Shown here: in pieces, positions 9,516-17,267 of the stretch
Position numbering within the stretch: position 1 is the stretch's first letter
Layout: every line of letters begins with the position of its first letter
Source: Phycisphaeraceae bacterium
GTDB lineage: Bacteria; Planctomycetota; Phycisphaerae; Phycisphaerales; UBA1924
Length of the DNA stretch: 64,000 nt
Direction: 5' to 3'
Assembly (NCBI GenBank): GCA_020639135.1
Contig: JACKHE010000001.1
Coordinates: 124,001 to 188,000 of the forward strand
The notes under the pieces: model-generated
Databases searched by the model: none
What the model was told of the DNA's origin: nothing
Seen by the model: only the letters and a program-made list of their open reading frames with translations
Program-made: the position numbers and the translations under genes

Positions 9516-10466
9516 TCAGATTGATGCGGCGATGTCGAGGCTCACGACATAGTCGCTGATCTGCTCGCCCTCGGGGAAGGCCGCGGCGATCTTCTTGTAG
9601 AGCGGGTCCTGCCAGCTCGTCATCGCCTCGATGTACTGGGGCTTGGCGGTCAGCTGCAGGTCGCGCAGGCCGGCCGCCGCCACCGCCGCGCGGATCTCAT
9701 CGACGAGCTGCGCCCCGGCGACGCAGCCGACGAGGGCCTCGAGATCTTCGAGCACCGCCCTCGGTAGCGGTTTGAGCAGCGCCAGGTCGGAGACCGCGAC
9801 ACGCCCGCCGGGCCTGAGCACGCGAGCGATCTCGCGCCACACCCGCCGCTTGTCCGGGGAGAGGTTGATCACGCAGTTGGAGATGACGACATCGACCGAC
9901 GCGTCGGCGACGGGCAGGTTTTCGATCTCGCCCAGGCGGAACTCGACGTTGTCCAACCCCGACTGCTCGCGGTACGAAGTGAGGTTCTCCCGCGCCTTGG
10001 AGAGCATCTCGGGGGTCATGTCAACGCCGATGACCCGCCCAACGGCGCCGACCTTGGGGCCCGCGATGAAGCAGTCGAACCCGCCGCCCGAGCCGAGGTC
10101 GAGCACGACCTCACCGGGTTTCAGCGACGCGAGCGCGGTGGGGTTGCCGCAGGAGAGGCCCATGTTCGCGCCGCCGGGGAGGAGGGTGAGGTCGTCGTCC
10201 GTGTAACCGACGGCGAGGGCGACCTGCTCGGGGGTGAGCGTCGTCGGTCCGCAGCAGCCCCCGCCGCCGCAACAGCCGGCGCCTTGATCCCCGAGTCGCG
10301 CCGAGGCCGGGCGCACGCCGGACCACTGGCCGGATTTCGCGATCTCGGCGTAGCCCTCGCGGACGCGGTCGCGGACCTGGTCGCCGCTGGGCGCCGTGGT
10401 CGTCGTTGTGGTGGTGTCGGAGCAGCAGCCCGGGCCGCAGCAGGAAGACTTGTTGGTGTCGTTCAT
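9516..10466 (-). CDS. arsM: Arsenite S-adenosylmethionine methyltransferase
   Basis: ArsM methylates As(III) with S-adenosylmethionine to methylated arsenicals. The 316-residue product has the methyltransferase motif I VLDLGSGGGFDCF, motif post-I GVDMTPEML, and the conserved arsenic-binding Cys in NMGLSCGNP and ISNCVINLS and a later Cys (VGCVAG). The N-terminus is unusually Cys-rich (SCCGPGCC and GCCGGGGCCG) with a run of seven Thr between, perhaps a metal-capturing extension. It is the last gene of the ars operon; its ATG overlaps the acr3 stop as ATGA and a GGAG lies upstream. Confidence 0.95.
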   Translation of the reverse strand: MNDTNKSSCCGPGCCSDTTTTTTTAPSGDQVRDRVREGYAEIAKSGQWSGVRPASARLGDQGAGCCGGGGCCGPTTLTPEQVALAVGYTDDDLTLLPGGANMGLSCGNPTALASLKPGEVVLDLGSGGGFDCFIAGPKVGAVGRVIGVDMTPEMLSKARENLTSYREQSGLDNVEFRLGEIENLPVADASVDVVISNCVINLSPDKRRVWREIARVLRPGGRVAVSDLALLKPLPRAVLEDLEALVGCVAGAQLVDEIRAAVAAAGLRDLQLTAKPQYIEAMTSWQDPLYKKIAAAFPEGEQISDYVVSLDIAASI

Positions 10467-11602
10467 GACGGGACTCCTTCTGCCGCGGTCATCGCCGCGG
10501 CGTTGTGATTCTGTGGGTACAGGCGCCTGCCCAGCCGGAGCGAGACGCCCACGAGCGTGATGAGCACAGGGACCTCGACCAGCGGCCCGACGACCGTGGC
10601 GAAGGCGATGCCGGATTCGATGCCGAAGACGGCGATCGCGACGGCGATGGCCAGCTCGAAGTTGTTGCCGGACGCCGTGAACGCGAGCGTCGCGGCCCGC
10701 TCGTAGTCCGCGCCGACCTTCCTGGCCATCAGGAAGCTGACGAAGAACATCACGACGAAGTAGATCGTCAGCGGGACGGCGATGCGCAGGATGTCCAGCG
10801 GGAGCGCGACAATCCGGTCGCCCTTGAGGCTGAACATGACGAGGATCGTCAGCAGCAGCGCAACCAGTGTGATCGGCGCGATCTTCGGGAGGAACCGCCG
10901 GGTGTACCACGCGTCGCCCTTGATCGGCCGCAGGATGAAACGTGTGCCCATCCCCGCCAGGAACGGGATGCCGAGGTAGATCATCACGCTGCGGAAGACC
11001 TCGCCGATCGAGATGTCCACCACCGCGCCCTCGAGGCCAAGCAGCGGCGGGAGCCACGTGATAAACACCCACGCGTAGAGCCCGAAGAACAGCACCTGGA
11101 AGATGCTGTTGAAGGCGACGAGCCCGGCCGCGTAGTCGCTGCTGCCCCGCGCCAGGTCGTTCCAGACCAGCACCATCGCGATGCACCGCGCCAGCCCCAC
11201 CAGGATCAGCCCGACCATGTAGTCCGGGTGATCTCGCAGCAGCAGCACGGCCAGGACGAACATCAACGCCGGTCCGACGATCCAGTTCTGCACGAGCGAG
11301 AGCGTCAGGACCTTCCAGTCACGGAAGATCTCCGGGAGCTTCTCGTACCGCACCTTCGCCAGCGGCGGGTACATCATCAGGATCAGGCCGATCGCGATCG
11401 GGATGTTGGTCGTCCCGACCGAGACGCGGTCGAGCGCGCCGCTGACGCCCGGCACGAACCGCCCGATCAGCACCCCCGCCGCCATCGCGGCGAAGATCCA
11501 CAGCGTCAGGAACCGGTCGAGGAACCCGAGCCTCTTCGGACGCGCCGCGGCGCACGGAGGCTCGGCCGATTGGTTCACGGGAGTCGTCGCGGCTTGTGTC
11601 AT
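10463..11602 (-). CDS. acr3: Arsenite efflux permease Acr3
   Basis: Acr3 exports As(III) across the cytoplasmic membrane using the proton motive force. The 379-residue protein has about ten hydrophobic helices and typical Acr3 segments: IPIAIGLILMMYPPLAKVRYE, LVGLARCIAMVLVWNDLA with the conserved Cys of helix 4, and FTASGNNFELAIAVAIAVFG. The start at 11602 overlaps the arsC stop as ATGA, and its own stop overlaps arsM the same way, so it is likely translationally coupled on both sides. Confidence 0.96.
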   Translation of the reverse strand: MTQAATTPVNQSAEPPCAAARPKRLGFLDRFLTLWIFAAMAAGVLIGRFVPGVSGALDRVSVGTTNIPIAIGLILMMYPPLAKVRYEKLPEIFRDWKVLTLSLVQNWIVGPALMFVLAVLLLRDHPDYMVGLILVGLARCIAMVLVWNDLARGSSDYAAGLVAFNSIFQVLFFGLYAWVFITWLPPLLGLEGAVVDISIGEVFRSVMIYLGIPFLAGMGTRFILRPIKGDAWYTRRFLPKIAPITLVALLLTILVMFSLKGDRIVALPLDILRIAVPLTIYFVVMFFVSFLMARKVGADYERAATLAFTASGNNFELAIAVAIAVFGIESGIAFATVVGPLVEVPVLITLVGVSLRLGRRLYPQNHNAAAMTAAEGVPS

Positions 11603-12078
11603 CGTTGCCGGGCTCCGTTGCTGGGGGTTGGCTGTTCGAGCAGACCCGGCAGCGTCTCGACGAATGCGCGGATCTCGTCCCGCACCCGGCGGTAGTGCGG
11701 CATGGCCTCGTCGTCGCTCGATGAGCCATCGACCAGGCGCGGCGGATCGTCGAAGCCGTGGTGGATCACGCGCGTTGCCGGGTTCCGCGTCAGCAACGCC
11801 GGGCAGTTCTCGTCCGCGTGGCCGCACACCGTCACGACGAGGTCGAGCGATCCCGGGTTGCAGTCTTCGATCGGCTTGCTGGTGTGCGCCGAGATATCGA
11901 TCCCGGCCTCGGCCATCGCGCGAACTGCCAGCGGGTTGAGCCCCTGCGGCCGTGTCCCGGCGCTGCACGCGTCGATCCGATCGCCGAGCAGGTGATGGGC
12001 CCACCCCTCGGCCATCTGGCTCCGGCAGGAGTTGCCGGTGCAGAGGAACAGCACACGGGGTCGGCGTGCTGCGCTCAT
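11599..12078 (-). CDS. arsC: Arsenate reductase, thioredoxin-coupled LMW-phosphatase type
   Basis: The 159-residue enzyme reduces As(V) to As(III). It has the CX5R phosphatase loop CTGNSCRS with nucleophile Cys13 and Arg19, and the resolving pair Cys85 and Cys92 in CGHADENC, spaced exactly as in the thioredoxin-dependent ArsC of Gram-positive bacteria. Reduction therefore probably uses thioredoxin, not glutaredoxin. The start at 12078 overlaps the arsR stop as ATGA. The product of this step is the substrate for Acr3 and ArsM downstream. Confidence 0.95.
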   Translation of the reverse strand: MSAARRPRVLFLCTGNSCRSQMAEGWAHHLLGDRIDACSAGTRPQGLNPLAVRAMAEAGIDISAHTSKPIEDCNPGSLDLVVTVCGHADENCPALLTRNPATRVIHHGFDDPPRLVDGSSSDDEAMPHYRRVRDEIRAFVETLPGLLEQPTPSNGARQR

Positions 12079-12485
12079 GCCCGGCCCCCTCGTTGGGGCC
12101 TGCACCCGCAGCCACAGGCGTCGTCGCTCGAGTCCGCCGGGATCAGCTCGTCGATCGCGTCGGCGAGGTCGCGGAACATCGCCGCCAGCATCGGCCCATC
12201 GGCGGCGTACCACACGGTGCGACCACGCTTATCGCTCGTCAGCAGCCCCGCGCGGGCCATCGTGGACAGGTGCCGGGCAACCATCGAGAAGTCGATCGAG
12301 CAGCACGCGGCGACCTCGGTCACCGAGCAGGGGCGCCCGCACTTGAGCAGGCACGAGAGCAGCCGGGCCCGGGTGGGTTCGGCCAGCGCCTTTAGCAGGT
12401 CGGGGTCGAGGAGGCGGTCGAGCCGGACCGTCCGCCGGACAGCCTGCTTCGGGGATGGGTTTTTTCGTTGGAATACTGACGCCAT
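12075..12485 (-). CDS. arsR: ArsR-family arsenic-responsive repressor
   Basis: The 136-residue winged-helix protein has the ArsR pattern LLKALAEPTRARLLSCLLKCG, the recognition-helix segment VARHLSTMARAGLL, and a wing RGRTVWYA. Several Cys that could bind As(III) are present: CGRPC and CC in helices 3-4 and a C-terminal CGCGC. It would repress its own operon until arsenite binds. The ATG at 12485 is chosen because a full promoter (TTGACA, 17-base spacer, AATACT) ends 6 bases before it, making the mRNA leaderless. First gene of arsR-arsC-acr3-arsM. Confidence 0.93.
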   Translation of the reverse strand: MASVFQRKNPSPKQAVRRTVRLDRLLDPDLLKALAEPTRARLLSCLLKCGRPCSVTEVAACCSIDFSMVARHLSTMARAGLLTSDKRGRTVWYAADGPMLAAMFRDLADAIDELIPADSSDDACGCGCRPQRGGRA

Positions 12486-12520
12486 GATGCAAGTATTGGC
12501 GCCCCCCGCCCACTTGTCAA
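12483..12520 (-). promoter_or_regulatory. ars operon promoter, leaderless
   Basis: On the minus strand TTGACA (plus 12515-12520) is separated by 17 bases from AATACT (plus 12492-12497), then 6 bases to the arsR ATG. It is the only leaderless promoter here with a consensus -35. An ArsR operator is expected to overlap it, but no convincing palindrome could be fixed by eye. Confidence 0.75.
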
Positions 12521-12556
12521 GCCCCGGGCGCCGACGCGTCCGGGGCCCCCTCCTGC

Positions 12557-12570
12557 GATAATCGGCCGTG
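12557..12570 (+). promoter_or_regulatory. Leaderless promoter of the MFS gene
   Basis: GATAAT at 12557-12562 lies 5 bases before the GTG start at 12568. It is divergent from the ars promoter, with the two -10 boxes about 60 bases apart. Confidence 0.6.
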
Positions 12571-13827
12571 CTCACGCGATTCTGCCTCTACGGACTCCTG
12601 AAGAACCAGCGGTACTTCGAGCCGGTCTTCCTGCTGGCGCTGTTGGGCAAGGGGCTGGACTTCGGCGTCATCGGGTCGCTGGTCGCGCTGCGAGAGCTCG
12701 TCGTCATGCTCCTGGAGATCCCCTCAGGCGCGATCGCCGACGTCCTGGGCCGGCGCGGCTCGCTGATCGCGAGCATCGCCGCCTACATCGCCAGCTTCGC
12801 CGTCTTCGCGCTGAGCGACAAGGTGTGGACGCTCGGCGTCGCGATGGCCTGCTACGGCGTCGGCGAGGCGTTCCGATCCGGGACGCACAAGGCGCTCATC
12901 TTCCGCTGGCTGGAGATCCACGGACGCACCGCCGAGAAGACCCGGGTGTACGGCGTCACACGCTCGTGGAGCAAGTACGGCTCCGCGATCGCCGTCGTGC
13001 TGACCGGCGTCCTGCTCGGCGCCGGCGCGAGCTACGACCTCATCTTCGCCGTCACGATCATCCCGTATTCCCTGCTGCTCGTGAACATCGCGCTCTACCC
13101 GAGGTCGCTCGAATCGCCGGCGAACCAGAACCGCGGTGCGGCGTCACGGGCTGAATCGATCCGGCGCGTCGGTGCGCACACCCTCGGGACCCTCCGAGAC
13201 GCCGTGCGCCGGCGCGGGACCGCGCTGCTGCTCCTGAACTCGATGGGCTTCGAGGGGATCTTCCACGCCGTCAAGGATTATCTCCAGCCGGTCCTTGCGG
13301 CGATCGCCCTCGCCCACCTCAGCCGTGGCGCGCTCGGCGACGAGCAGGCGCTGGCGCTGGTGCTGACGCCGGTGTACTTCACGCTGTACCTGCTCGCGGG
13401 CGTCTCGAGCCGCTTCTCCCACCGGGTCGCGCAGCGCGCCGGGGATGAGCGGGCCGGGATGCGGATGCTCTGGGCCGGCTTCGGGCTGTGCTTCGCCGCG
13501 TTGCTGCTCCCGTCGCCGATTGCCGCGAGCGCCGCCTTCATCGCGCTGTCGGTCCTGCAGAACCTCTGGAGGCCGATGCTCATCGCGCGGCTCGACGACG
13601 AGGGCGAGGAATCCAGCGGCGCCACCCTGCTGTCCATCGAGAGTCAGTCGAGACGATTCGCCACGATGCTCGCGGCGCCGGTCATCGGTTTCGCGGTCCA
13701 GCACGCCAGCGAGCCCGACGGCCCGGTGCGCCTCTGGCCGATCGGCGCGATCGGCGTGGCGCTGGCGGCGCTGGCGCTCGGCGCGGGTCTGCTCGGTCAG
13801 CGACGGCGCGGATTCACCGATCCGTGA
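12568..13827 (+). CDS. Major facilitator superfamily transporter
   Basis: The 419-residue protein has about twelve hydrophobic segments. The loop after helix 2 carries an MFS motif-A variant (SGAIADVLGRRGSLI), typical of proton-coupled antiporters. The substrate is not evident; the family resembles small-molecule exporters. It begins with GTG 5 bases after a -10-like box, so it is probably leaderless. It is divergent from arsR, which raises but does not show a link to metal or arsenic stress. Confidence 0.85.
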   Translation: MLTRFCLYGLLKNQRYFEPVFLLALLGKGLDFGVIGSLVALRELVVMLLEIPSGAIADVLGRRGSLIASIAAYIASFAVFALSDKVWTLGVAMACYGVGEAFRSGTHKALIFRWLEIHGRTAEKTRVYGVTRSWSKYGSAIAVVLTGVLLGAGASYDLIFAVTIIPYSLLLVNIALYPRSLESPANQNRGAASRAESIRRVGAHTLGTLRDAVRRRGTALLLLNSMGFEGIFHAVKDYLQPVLAAIALAHLSRGALGDEQALALVLTPVYFTLYLLAGVSSRFSHRVAQRAGDERAGMRMLWAGFGLCFAALLLPSPIAASAAFIALSVLQNLWRPMLIARLDDEGEESSGATLLSIESQSRRFATMLAAPVIGFAVQHASEPDGPVRLWPIGAIGVALAALALGAGLLGQRRRGFTDP

Positions 13828-13846
13828 AGAGCCCGGCGCGGGCTGT

Positions 13847-14332
13847 TCACTCGCGCTCTGATTCGACGAGCACGGCCAGGCGATCCAGGTTCTGCTTGTT
13901 CGCGTCCTTCGCGTACTCCGCGATCCTGGCGCACATCTCGGCGCTCTCGAACCGGTGCCGGAACACGACCAGCGTCACCCCGTCGTCGTGCGTGAACTCG
14001 AACTCGGCCACGAATCTCGGGTTGGAAAGGTGCTCGATCACGACGCGGCGGGGTGCTTCGATCTCCACGAACCGGGACTCGTTCGGGAAATCCCTGCCAC
14101 CTGGGCCGTGCATGGTGAATCGCCACGCGCCGCCCCCGCGGAAGTCGAACTCATGAAATGTGTTCGTGAACCCGTCGGGCCCCCACCACCGGGCCAGCTT
14201 CGCGGGGTCGCGGAACGCGTCGAAGACCCTTTCAGGAGCCGCGCGGATCACCCGCTCGGTGCCGAGCTCACAATCGGAACGGGGCTCGGTGCTCCTGGCG
14301 CTGGAGACAGGTTCGTCGGGATTCCGCGGCAT
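13847..14332 (-). CDS. SRPBCC (AHSA1-like) domain protein
   Basis: The 161-residue product has the START/AHSA1 helix-grip pattern: VIRAAPERVFDAFRDPAKLARWWGPDGFTNTF, then GGAWRFTMHGPGG and VIEHLSNPRFVAEF. Such domains enclose a hydrophobic pocket; members include Hsp90 activators and polyketide cyclases. The exact ligand is unknown. A consensus AGGAG precedes the ATG. Family proteins are often paired with ArsR-type regulators, but here the ars genes are more than 1 kb away and not in the same operon. Confidence 0.85.
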   Translation of the reverse strand: MPRNPDEPVSSARSTEPRSDCELGTERVIRAAPERVFDAFRDPAKLARWWGPDGFTNTFHEFDFRGGGAWRFTMHGPGGRDFPNESRFVEIEAPRRVVIEHLSNPRFVAEFEFTHDDGVTLVVFRHRFESAEMCARIAEYAKDANKQNLDRLAVLVESERE

Positions 14333-14352
14333 GGTTCACTCCTGGTGTGGGC

Positions 14353-15753
14353 TCAGGGCCGATGAGACTCGAGCAGCTCAGCGAGATTGTCGGGATCGAT
14401 GGAGACGACATGCCCCTGCCCGTCGAGCACGCGCAGCGTCGCGTCAATGCCCTCGCGCCTGAGCTCGTCTACCGTCCGTCGCCCCTCGCGGAGCCAATCC
14501 GGATCGGAGCCACCGACGTACATCGTGATCGGCAGTTTCCCCAACCCCTTGATCCCGCTCCTCGGCGTGTTGCGCGCCAGCATCCCCGGCAGCACGGTCA
14601 GCGACGCGTACCGATCGGGGTGCGCGACCGCCTCATCGAACGCCGAGCGCCCGCCGTTGCTGACACCGGCGAGGTGGAGCTTCCCGCCCTCGATCCTGTA
14701 TTGCGAAGCGATCGCGGCCGTGAGCGCACCGAGCGGATCTTCATCGGAATGGAACAACGGCGCGAACCCGGGCGCAATGGGCGACACAACGATCCAGCCC
14801 CTCGTGCGCGCCAGGTTCTCCCAGTAGCGCCCCAGCCCGGCCTCGACCATCGCCTCGTCCTGGGCGCCTGGGGGCAGCGCCAGCACCGCGGGGTAGGTCG
14901 CCGACGGATCGAACCCCTCCGGCAGCAGCACCGCATAACGCATCTCCTCGCCGACGATTCGCATCGTCCGGTAGCGCTCCGGCGCCGGGGTCTGCATCAC
15001 CAGCGGCGCCGATCCCGCGGCAAGGATCTCGCCCATGTCCGATGCCTGCGCCAGCAGCACCACCGATGTCTTTGCTGGATCAACGCCTGCGGGGAGCGGC
15101 AGCTCGACCCGCGCTCGATCGGCGGCGACGCTCCTGACCGCGACCGCAGCCACCCGGACGACACGCTCGTGCAGCAGCGTGCGTCCGCGGTTCTCCCCGG
15201 CGCGCACATCGCTGCGCAGCCCGTTCTCGACGAGCAATCCGATGACCGTGGCGCTCGGGGGCAGCGGTGGCAGCGCCGCCGCCGCCTCGATCAGACGCCC
15301 GTTGTCGAGGTGCGCACGGACGTCGAGCCTGACCACATCGTCATCGCGGGCTGACTCGATCGCGTGATCGCCCTTGGAGCGGTCGCTCCCGACGAGGGCG
15401 CGCCTGCCGTTGACGATCATCTGCGGCGTGTACACCCCGGCGCCCTGCACCCGTCGGCGCTGCATCGCGTCGTCGTAGGCGCGCTGCCGGCTGGTGGCCT
15501 GAGGCATCCCGAATGGATCCGTCCAGCCGAGAGAGTCCCAGTAGTCCACGTGCCAGGCGAGGAGTATCACATCCCCGCGCTGCGCCGCGTCGGTTCGGGC
15601 GATCTCGCCCAGATACGAGTCCGCCGGGGGGCAGGAGCTGCACCCCTCGCTCGTGAACAGCTCAACCACCGCGGGGCCCTTCGCCTGTGACACGGCGCAC
15701 ACTCCGAGAGCGCCCACCAGCAGCGCGAACATCCCGCGGGTCAATGGACGCAT
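14353..15753 (-). CDS. Fusion of a DUF1223 thioredoxin-like domain and an alpha/beta hydrolase
   Basis: The 466-residue product has a signal peptide, then a DUF1223 domain (about 27-235) opening with VELFTSEGCSSCPPAD, whose CSSC is a thioredoxin-like pair. From about 250 on it is a serine hydrolase: YAVLLPEGFDPSATYPAVLALPPG, nucleophile elbow GVSNGG, and a C-terminal GQGHVVSID with the likely catalytic His. Such esterase modules resemble polyhydroxybutyrate depolymerase or feruloyl esterase. The start at 15753 has AAAGGA at the right distance; an in-frame ATG 18 bases upstream is possible. DUF1223 is normally a stand-alone protein of about 230 residues, so this fusion is unusual. Confidence 0.82.
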   Translation of the reverse strand: MRPLTRGMFALLVGALGVCAVSQAKGPAVVELFTSEGCSSCPPADSYLGEIARTDAAQRGDVILLAWHVDYWDSLGWTDPFGMPQATSRQRAYDDAMQRRRVQGAGVYTPQMIVNGRRALVGSDRSKGDHAIESARDDDVVRLDVRAHLDNGRLIEAAAALPPLPPSATVIGLLVENGLRSDVRAGENRGRTLLHERVVRVAAVAVRSVAADRARVELPLPAGVDPAKTSVVLLAQASDMGEILAAGSAPLVMQTPAPERYRTMRIVGEEMRYAVLLPEGFDPSATYPAVLALPPGAQDEAMVEAGLGRYWENLARTRGWIVVSPIAPGFAPLFHSDEDPLGALTAAIASQYRIEGGKLHLAGVSNGGRSAFDEAVAHPDRYASLTVLPGMLARNTPRSGIKGLGKLPITMYVGGSDPDWLREGRRTVDELRREGIDATLRVLDGQGHVVSIDPDNLAELLESHRP

Positions 15754-15872
15754 GTTCGGTGTTCCTTTCATTCAAAGGCATCCGGTCAGCGTGTCAACCC
15801 GGGACGGGTGGGTTGTATTCCGGGTCAGCCCTGTGATCGCCCGATCGACCCCGGGTAGAATCCGTCCAGCGT

Positions 15873-17036
15873 ATGCAAGCCGAATCCGACCATCCCCTCA
15901 TCGTCGGCGCCGGGCCGGTCGGGCTCGCCGCGGCGCTCTTTCTCGCGAGACGCGGCGTCCGCGTCCGGCTGATCGAGCGGCGCCACCACGCTTCGACCGA
16001 ATCCAGGGCGCTCGCCGTCAACCCACGCACGCTTGACATCCTCGATCCCACCGGCGTCACGGCAAGCATGCTCGAGATCGGCCGGCCGATCCACGGCGCC
16101 CGCTTCTGGAAACGCAGCGGCAGAATCGGGGAGACGCACTTCGAGGGCATCCATCCCCGCTACCCGTTCCTGCTGGCGCTGACACAGGCGACCAGCGAGC
16201 GGCTGCTGGCCGAGGCGCTGGAAGCCGCCGGCGGGGTCATCGAGCGCGGCGTCGAGCTCGTCGGGGTCGTCGGGCGCCGCACGGACGGCGGCCGCGTCGA
16301 GGCGACTGTCGAACCGGCCGGGGGCGGCGATCGAGTGACGACGACGCATCCCTGGATGCTCGCCGCCGACGGCGCGCACAGTGTCGCCAGGCACAGCCTC
16401 GGCGTGAACTTCCCGGGCAGCGCGCTCGCCGAGCCCTGGGGCCTCGCCGATGCGCCGCTGCGGACCGATCTCGACCGCGACCGTGCGCACGCCTTCATCC
16501 TCGAGCGCGGCGTCTTCCTCTTCCTGATCCCGGTCGTCGGCGATCACGCCGGGACCGAAGCCGCCGACGACATCTGGCGGCTGGTCAGCAACAGGCCGGA
16601 CCCGCTCGGCCGGCTGGTGCGCGCCGAGCAGGCGGGCCCGGCGATCTGGGAGTCCGAGTTCACCGTCGCGCACCGGATCGCAGAGACCTTCTCGACTGGG
16701 GGCGTCCACTTCGCCGGCGACGCGGCGCACATCCACTCGCCCTTCGGGGCCCGGGGCATGAACCTCGGAATCGAGGACGCCGCGGTCTTCGCCGCGCTCG
16801 CGGCGCACGGCCGGCTCGGCGAATACGCCGCATCCCGGGCGCCGATCGACCGCGATGTCGTGCACCGGGTCCGCGAGGTCACGAAGATCATCGCGTGCGC
16901 CAGCGCAACCGACCGGATGATCCGCGCCCTGATGCTGCCGATCGGTCTGCGGTTCCCCGCGCTGCGACGCCAGGTTGTGCGGATGGCCGCGGGGCTGGAT
17001 CACGAGATGCCGGAAGTCATCGGCGCCAGTTTCTGA
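15873..17036 (+). CDS. FAD-dependent aromatic-ring monooxygenase family protein
   Basis: The 387-residue product is a PHBH-type flavoprotein. It has the N-terminal Rossmann motif VGAGPVGLAAALFLARRG ending in acidic Glu, the DG motif AADGAHSVARHSLG, and the second FAD motif FAGDAAHIHSPFGARGMNLGIEDA. Enzymes of this class hydroxylate phenolic compounds with NAD(P)H and oxygen; the substrate is unknown. TAGAAT lies 11 bases before the ATG, giving a leader of only a few bases. It is monocistronic. Confidence 0.9.
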   Translation: MQAESDHPLIVGAGPVGLAAALFLARRGVRVRLIERRHHASTESRALAVNPRTLDILDPTGVTASMLEIGRPIHGARFWKRSGRIGETHFEGIHPRYPFLLALTQATSERLLAEALEAAGGVIERGVELVGVVGRRTDGGRVEATVEPAGGGDRVTTTHPWMLAADGAHSVARHSLGVNFPGSALAEPWGLADAPLRTDLDRDRAHAFILERGVFLFLIPVVGDHAGTEAADDIWRLVSNRPDPLGRLVRAEQAGPAIWESEFTVAHRIAETFSTGGVHFAGDAAHIHSPFGARGMNLGIEDAAVFAALAAHGRLGEYAASRAPIDRDVVHRVREVTKIIACASATDRMIRALMLPIGLRFPALRRQVVRMAAGLDHEMPEVIGASF

Positions 17037-17085
17037 GCCGGGCAACTCGGCAGCGACGCACCAGCGACACATGTGGGCCACTGGC

Positions 17086-17154
17086 CTAGGCGCGGAGCCT
17101 TGCGCTCAACGTCATCACCAGCGCAATCGCGAACAGGGCGGCCTTGATCTTCAT
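17086..17154 (-). CDS. Possible 22-residue hydrophobic small protein
   Basis: A short reading frame starts MKIKAALFAIALVM and ends LRA. It has a lysine-flanked hydrophobic stretch like a small membrane protein or the start of a signal peptide, and a well-placed GGGAG Shine-Dalgarno sequence 8 bases before the ATG. It lies downstream of the dockerin gene on the same strand. It could equally be the remnant of a truncated secreted-protein gene. No homology is claimed. Confidence 0.3.
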   Translation of the reverse strand: MKIKAALFAIALVMTLSARLRA

Positions 17155-17267
17155 GCGTTCACTCCCGGCAAGAGGTGTCCCCTGCTTGTTCGGGATCAGC
17201 CCGTGCGAGTTTCACGACCGCGGGGGGTCCGGGAAGCGTCCCGTCACGTGAATGGTGGGTCAGTCGC

